From: an uncultured Oscillospiraceae bacterium
GTDB lineage: Bacteria; Bacillota; Clostridia; Oscillospirales; Oscillospiraceae
Assembly (NCBI GenBank): GCA_934569045.1
Contig: CAKTJX010000019.1
Coordinates: 1-46,242 of the forward strand
Reading direction: 5' to 3'
Length of the DNA stretch: 46,242 nucleotides
Below are positions 41,589 to 46,242 of the stretch, one piece after another. A program made the translations under genes and the position numbers. Position 1 is the stretch's first letter; each line of letters begins with the position of its first letter. The notes under the pieces were generated by a model. The model was not told where the DNA came from, ran no database searches, and was given only the letters and a program-made list of their open reading frames with translations.

Positions 41589-42932
41589 TTACCCCTTCTT
41601 TTGCGCCTTCCGTAGCACCAGTCCCAAAATCAGTCCGGCCGCGGCGGGCAGGAGCCAGCCCAGGCCCAGGGAGAACAGAGGGATGGAGCGGGCACACCAG
41701 CCCAGAAGGCCCTCCGCGTGGAGGAAGGCCTTCGCGCCGGCGGGCAGGGCATTCAGAAGGTCCAGCAGCGCCGGGACAAAGGTAAAGACGGTGACGCTGA
41801 CGAATACCCGGCGGTCATGCCCGAAGAGCTTTCCGAAAAGGGTCAGCAGAATCAGGGTGATGGACAGGGGATACAGCAGCATCAGCACCGGCAGGGAGAA
41901 GTTGATGATGGTGGTGAGGCCCAGATTGGAAACCACCAGAGGGAAGAGGCTGAACAGCACGGTCCAGGCCTTATAGGAGAGATTCGGGCACAGCAGGGCG
42001 AAGGTTTCCGCACAGCTGGTGACGAGACCGATGGAGGTCTTCAGACATGCCAGGGTGACGGTGGCGGCCAGAATCAGCTGGCCCGCCCGGCCGAAATAGT
42101 GGGTGGCAATATCCGCCAGGGCAATGCCGCCGTTTTCACTGGTGGCGAAGACACCCCGGCTCTGGGCACCCATCCAGGTGATCAGGGCATAGATCAGGGC
42201 CATGAGCAGGCAGCTGAACAGGCCGGACAGGCAGGTGTTGGCGGCCAGATCCTCAGGCCTTTTCACGCCAAGCTGCCGCAGCACCTGAATGACCGTAATG
42301 CCGAAGGCCAGGGCGGCCAGGGTATCCATGGTGTTGTAGCCCTCCAGGAAGCCGGTCATCAAAGCGTGGCTGACGTAATCTCCCTCCGGGGCCACCTCGG
42401 CGACCTTTGCCATGGGGCTTACCATGGAGGCGATCACCAGAGTGGAGAGAAACACCAGGAAAATCGGGTTGATCACCCGGCCAACCCAGGTCAGGATGCC
42501 GCTGGGCCGCAGGGAGAAGTAGAGCACCAGCAGGAAAAACACGGTGGAAAACGCCAGAAGCCACAGCTTCTGCTGCCCCTGGGACAGCAGCGGGGCCACG
42601 CCCACGGTAAAGGAGGTGGAGGCACAGCGGGGGATGGCGAAGCAGGGGCCGATGGTCAGATAGAGCAGGACGGTGAAGAACACGCCGTAGCCCCGGCCCG
42701 CCTGGCCAGCCAGATCCATCAGGCTTTCGCTGCGGGAGATGCCCATAGCGGCCACGCCCAGCAAAGGAAGACCTACGCCGGTGATTACAAAGCCCAGGGT
42801 GGCTACTACACTGTGGGAGCCGGCTGCTTGTCCCATATGCACTGGGAAAATCAGATTGCCGGCTCCGAAGAAGAGGCCGAAGAGCATACTTGCTACGGCC
42901 AGGGTTTCTCTCGCTGTTAATTTCCGTTTCAT
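41589..42932 (-). CDS. brnQ: Branched-chain amino acid transporter BrnQ (LIVCS family)
   Basis: A 447-residue secondary transporter with about 12 helices that imports leucine, isoleucine and valine with Na+ or H+. It opens with the family's MLFGLFFGAGNLIFPVHMGQ region, and most of the protein is hydrophobic. The start at 42932 follows AAGGAAG; an upstream in-frame extension lies within the promoter and leader. No T-box is seen in the short leader, which has a TTCGCA/TGCGAA stem (42966-42981). Confidence 0.93.
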   Translation of the reverse strand: MKRKLTARETLAVASMLFGLFFGAGNLIFPVHMGQAAGSHSVVATLGFVITGVGLPLLGVAAMGISRSESLMDLAGQAGRGYGVFFTVLLYLTIGPCFAIPRCASTSFTVGVAPLLSQGQQKLWLLAFSTVFFLLVLYFSLRPSGILTWVGRVINPIFLVFLSTLVIASMVSPMAKVAEVAPEGDYVSHALMTGFLEGYNTMDTLAALAFGITVIQVLRQLGVKRPEDLAANTCLSGLFSCLLMALIYALITWMGAQSRGVFATSENGGIALADIATHYFGRAGQLILAATVTLACLKTSIGLVTSCAETFALLCPNLSYKAWTVLFSLFPLVVSNLGLTTIINFSLPVLMLLYPLSITLILLTLFGKLFGHDRRVFVSVTVFTFVPALLDLLNALPAGAKAFLHAEGLLGWCARSIPLFSLGLGWLLPAAAGLILGLVLRKAQKKG

Positions 42933-42989
42933 AGTAATCTTCCTTTCTGTATATTCGCGGTGATATTCGCAGAGATGCGAATTGGGAAC

Positions 42990-43019
42990 AGTATACCACA
43001 AGCGTTCATAAAATGTAAA
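42990..43019 (-). promoter_or_regulatory. Promoter of brnQ
   Basis: On the minus strand TTTACA (43014-43019), 18 bases, TATACT (42990-42995) with TG before the -10 box. The 400 bases between brnQ and argG are AT-rich and contain only this promoter, the argG promoter and two ARG boxes. Confidence 0.7.
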
Positions 43020-43149
43020 CAATTATTTTTGAAAAAACCAATATTTTTTTATGAAAATAACCGCCATTTCCAGGAAAAATGGAAATGCAGATGGGTAAAA
43101 AGCGATGGATATACAAAAATAACCATGAAAACCGAATGTGAAAACAAAA

Positions 43150-43162
43150 TGAATATTATTCA
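43150..43162. promoter_or_regulatory. Distal ARG box upstream of argG
   Basis: TGAATATTATTCA is a perfect 13-base palindrome that matches the ArgR/AhrC operator pattern (TGAATA-N-TATTCA). A second identical-type site lies 167 bases downstream; two sites at this distance suggest looping. Confidence 0.75.
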
Positions 43163-43275
43163 CAACAAATAGAATAAAACAGGAAATTATATACAAAACA
43201 GCCAGCGAGCTTCAAAAATGTTTTATTCAAGCAGACAAAATGCCGTGTATTGCGGACGAAAATGGAAATATGCAG

Positions 43276-43304
43276 TTGACAAATGAAAAGAATTCGTATA
43301 TATT
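43276..43304 (+). promoter_or_regulatory. Promoter of the argGH operon
   Basis: TTGACA (43276-43281), a 17-base spacer and TATATT (43299-43304). The proximal ARG box starts 12 bases after the -10 box, over the expected transcription start. Confidence 0.88.
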
Positions 43305-43316
43305 TTCATCAATCAA

Positions 43317-43329
43317 TGAATAATATTCA
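43317..43329. promoter_or_regulatory. Proximal ARG box of argGH
   Basis: TGAATAATATTCA is a perfect palindrome of the ArgR/AhrC type, just before the GGAGG site at 43331-43335. Arginine-bound ArgR would block transcription start here. Confidence 0.85.
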
Positions 43330-43343
43330 CGGAGGCTATGAAA

Positions 43344-44563
<1,220 letters not shown>

Positions 44564-44580
44564 GGGAAGGAGGTGCCCCA

Positions 44581-45957
44581 ATGGCCAAGCTTTGGGCAGG
44601 CCGGACAGACGGTGTGACCAGCCGTCTGGCGGATGACTTCAATTCTTCCATCGGCTTTGACAGCCGGATGTACGCCCAGGATATCGCCGGGAGCCTGGCC
44701 CACGCCGCCATGCTGGGGGCCCAGGGCATTGTGACGCGGCAGGAGGCCGACACCCTGATTGCAGGCTTGCAGCAGATTCTGGAGGACCTCCGGAGTGGGG
44801 CGCTGACCATCGACCCCGCCAGTGAGGATATCCATATGTTCGTGGAGCAGGAGCTGACCACCCGGCTGGGGGACGTGGGGAAAAAGCTTCACACCGCCCG
44901 GAGCCGAAATGACCAGGTTGCATTGGATCTGCGGCTGTATCTACGGCAGTGGATTGAGGAGGCTTCCGGGATGATCCGGGCTTTGATCCGGGTCATCACC
45001 GACCAGGCGGAGGCGGGCAAGACCGTCATTCTGCCGGGATATACCCATTTGCAGCGGGCCCAGCCTGTGACCTTCGGCCACCATCTGATGGCCTATGCCT
45101 GGATGCTGCTGCGGGATCTGGAGCGGCTTTCTGACTGCAAAAAGCGGATGAACGTCTCCCCCATCGGGGCCTGCGCCCTGGCCGGAACCACCTATCCCAC
45201 GGATCGGTTCCTGGAGGCGAAGCTGTTAGGCTTTGACGGCGTGTGCGCCAACAGCATGGATGCCGTGTCGGACCGGGATTTCTGCCTGGAGCTGCTGGGG
45301 GATTTGTCCGTGCTCATGATGCATCTGTCCCGATTCTCCGAGGAAATCATTTTATGGTGCAGCTGGGAGTTCCGGTTCATGGAGCTGTCCGATGATTATA
45401 CCACCGGCTCCTCCATCATGCCCCAGAAGAAAAACGCGGATATGGCGGAGTTGGTCCGGGGCAAGACGGGGCGGGTCTATGGAGACCTGATGGGCCTGCT
45501 CACCGCCATGAAGGGTCTGCCCCTGGCCTATAACAAGGATATGCAGGAGGACAAGGAGGCGGTCTTCGATGCCTGCGATACGGCAGCCATGTGTCTGCGG
45601 GTGTTTACGGAGATGCTGGCCACCATGCGTCCCAAGCCGGAGAATATGCTCCGGGCGGCCAAGCAGGGCTTCCTGAATGCCACGGATCTGGCGGATTACA
45701 TGGTCTCCAAGGGCCTGCCCTTCCGGGATGCCTATAAAATTTCCGGCAGCATTGTGGCGGACTGCATGGCCCGGGGCACCGTGCTGGAGGACTACCCCCT
45801 GGAAGCCTACCAGACCTACAGCCCCCTGATTGGCCCAGATGTCTACGCCGCCGTCGACCTGACCGCCTGCGTCGCCAAACGCACCAGCTACGGCGGCACC
45901 TGCGCAGCGTCGGTGGAGCGGCAGATTCGGGAGGTAAGGGAGAGGCTGGAAACGTAA
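44581..45957 (+). CDS. argH: Argininosuccinate lyase
   Basis: A 458-residue enzyme of the fumarase/aspartase superfamily that cleaves argininosuccinate into arginine and fumarate, the last step of arginine synthesis. Signature GSSIMPQKKNAD with the catalytic Ser of the flexible loop, and TARSRNDQVALDLRL and GYTHLQRAQPVTFGHH upstream. It lies 17 bases after argG behind AAGGAGG. If argG is truly broken, argH may be expressed less because of polarity. No clear terminator follows. Confidence 0.96.
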   Translation: MAKLWAGRTDGVTSRLADDFNSSIGFDSRMYAQDIAGSLAHAAMLGAQGIVTRQEADTLIAGLQQILEDLRSGALTIDPASEDIHMFVEQELTTRLGDVGKKLHTARSRNDQVALDLRLYLRQWIEEASGMIRALIRVITDQAEAGKTVILPGYTHLQRAQPVTFGHHLMAYAWMLLRDLERLSDCKKRMNVSPIGACALAGTTYPTDRFLEAKLLGFDGVCANSMDAVSDRDFCLELLGDLSVLMMHLSRFSEEIILWCSWEFRFMELSDDYTTGSSIMPQKKNADMAELVRGKTGRVYGDLMGLLTAMKGLPLAYNKDMQEDKEAVFDACDTAAMCLRVFTEMLATMRPKPENMLRAAKQGFLNATDLADYMVSKGLPFRDAYKISGSIVADCMARGTVLEDYPLEAYQTYSPLIGPDVYAAVDLTACVAKRTSYGGTCAASVERQIREVRERLET

Positions 45958-45983
45958 ATCTAGGGTGCTAGAATGACAGAGTT

Positions 45984-46030
45984 CCCGGCTGTGTGTATAA
46001 CCTAAAAAAGAAAGTCCCAACCTTCCCCAA
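45984..46030. repeat. Family B repeat, degenerate and reversed
   Basis: CCCGGCTGTGTGTATAACCT, then an A-run and GTCCCAACCTTCCCC, follow the reversed family B element with many changes. It makes up much of the gap after argH. Confidence 0.5.
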
Positions 46031-46104
46031 GGCAAGGACTTTTCGATACATGGTGTAAAACCTCCTTTTTGATTTCGCACTTATCACACATGGAACTGTA
46101 ATGA

Positions 46105-46242
46105 TTATGCGCTCTCCCTCTGATATTCCAGATACATCATGGGGATCAATATGACAGACAGCATCAGATATAGCGGAATACTGACATCTAAAGTACGGAA
46201 AACTTTACCAAAGATGGTGAGAATATTGAAGGAACCCAGATT
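46105..46242 (-). CDS. 3' end of a membrane-protein gene, cut by the window
   Basis: The last 45 codons of a minus-strand gene: ...FGKVFRTLDVSIPLYLML, then SVILIPMMYLEYQRESA and stop (46105-46107). It contains one hydrophobic helix with a charged C-terminus, as at the end of a multi-helix permease such as an ABC-2 protein, but there is too little to name it. No start is in the window. The 147 bases to argH hold only the degenerate repeat and some AT-rich sequence. Confidence 0.55.
   Translation of the reverse strand, partial: NLGSFNILTIFGKVFRTLDVSIPLYLMLSVILIPMMYLEYQRESA

Overview
The window is about 46 kb of GC-rich bacterial chromosome from a Gram-positive anaerobe of the class Clostridia. 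An Oscillospiraceae-like gut bacterium is my best guess; the genus cannot be read from the sequence. The grounds are consensus sigma-A promoters, strong GGAGG ribosome sites, an hrcA-grpE-dnaK-dnaJ operon under a CIRCE element, a clostridial-order rnf operon, a group-B-like [FeFe] hydrogenase, QueH in place of QueG, and several dispersed palindromic repeats. Gene content is mostly core and housekeeping. There is no phage, no insertion sequence with a transposase, no CRISPR array, and no rRNA or tRNA that I can see.

Layout. 1-7.0 kb: a NagD-type HAD phosphatase, then on the minus strand a membrane GAF-GGDEF protein downstream of an operon that joins a SAM hydrolase (DUF62) to a complete ECF importer (S, fused A-A, T). 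7.1-13.0 kb (plus): thiamine pyrophosphokinase, a CtpE-like P-type ATPase, a MocR/GntR regulator, a promoter with a structured leader or small RNA, and a patatin-like lipase. 13.2-21.2 kb: [FeFe] hydrogenase, D,D-carboxypeptidase, and the heat-shock operon. 21.4-27.9 kb (minus): elongation genes pbp2-mreD-mreC-maf without mreB, and a U32 peptidase. 28.2-33.4 kb (plus): the Rnf complex, in which rnfD and rnfG are one gene. 33.5-39.2 kb (minus): rluD-lspA, lipid kinase, RNA methyltransferase, queH and mtaB. 39.2-43.0 kb: an HPr-like protein without the phosphorylatable His, a YtrA-regulated ABC transporter, and BrnQ. 43.1-46.0 kb: argG-argH behind two ARG boxes, with argG frameshifted. The right edge holds the 3' end of a membrane-protein gene.

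How the parts may work together (inference). Rnf and the hydrogenase both handle reduced ferredoxin, and a Rex-like palindrome upstream of rnf would tie it to the NADH/NAD+ ratio. The SAM hydrolase-ECF operon looks like a salvage or uptake unit whose substrate is unknown. The ABC operon appears autoregulated through a palindrome on its -10 box.

The least expected features are the rnfD-rnfG fusion, the single-base frameshift in argG, the promoter plus three-hairpin leader at 11.87-12.01 kb, the SAM hydrolase/ECF/GGDEF grouping with two palindromes, and five families of small palindromic repeats in the intergenic spaces.
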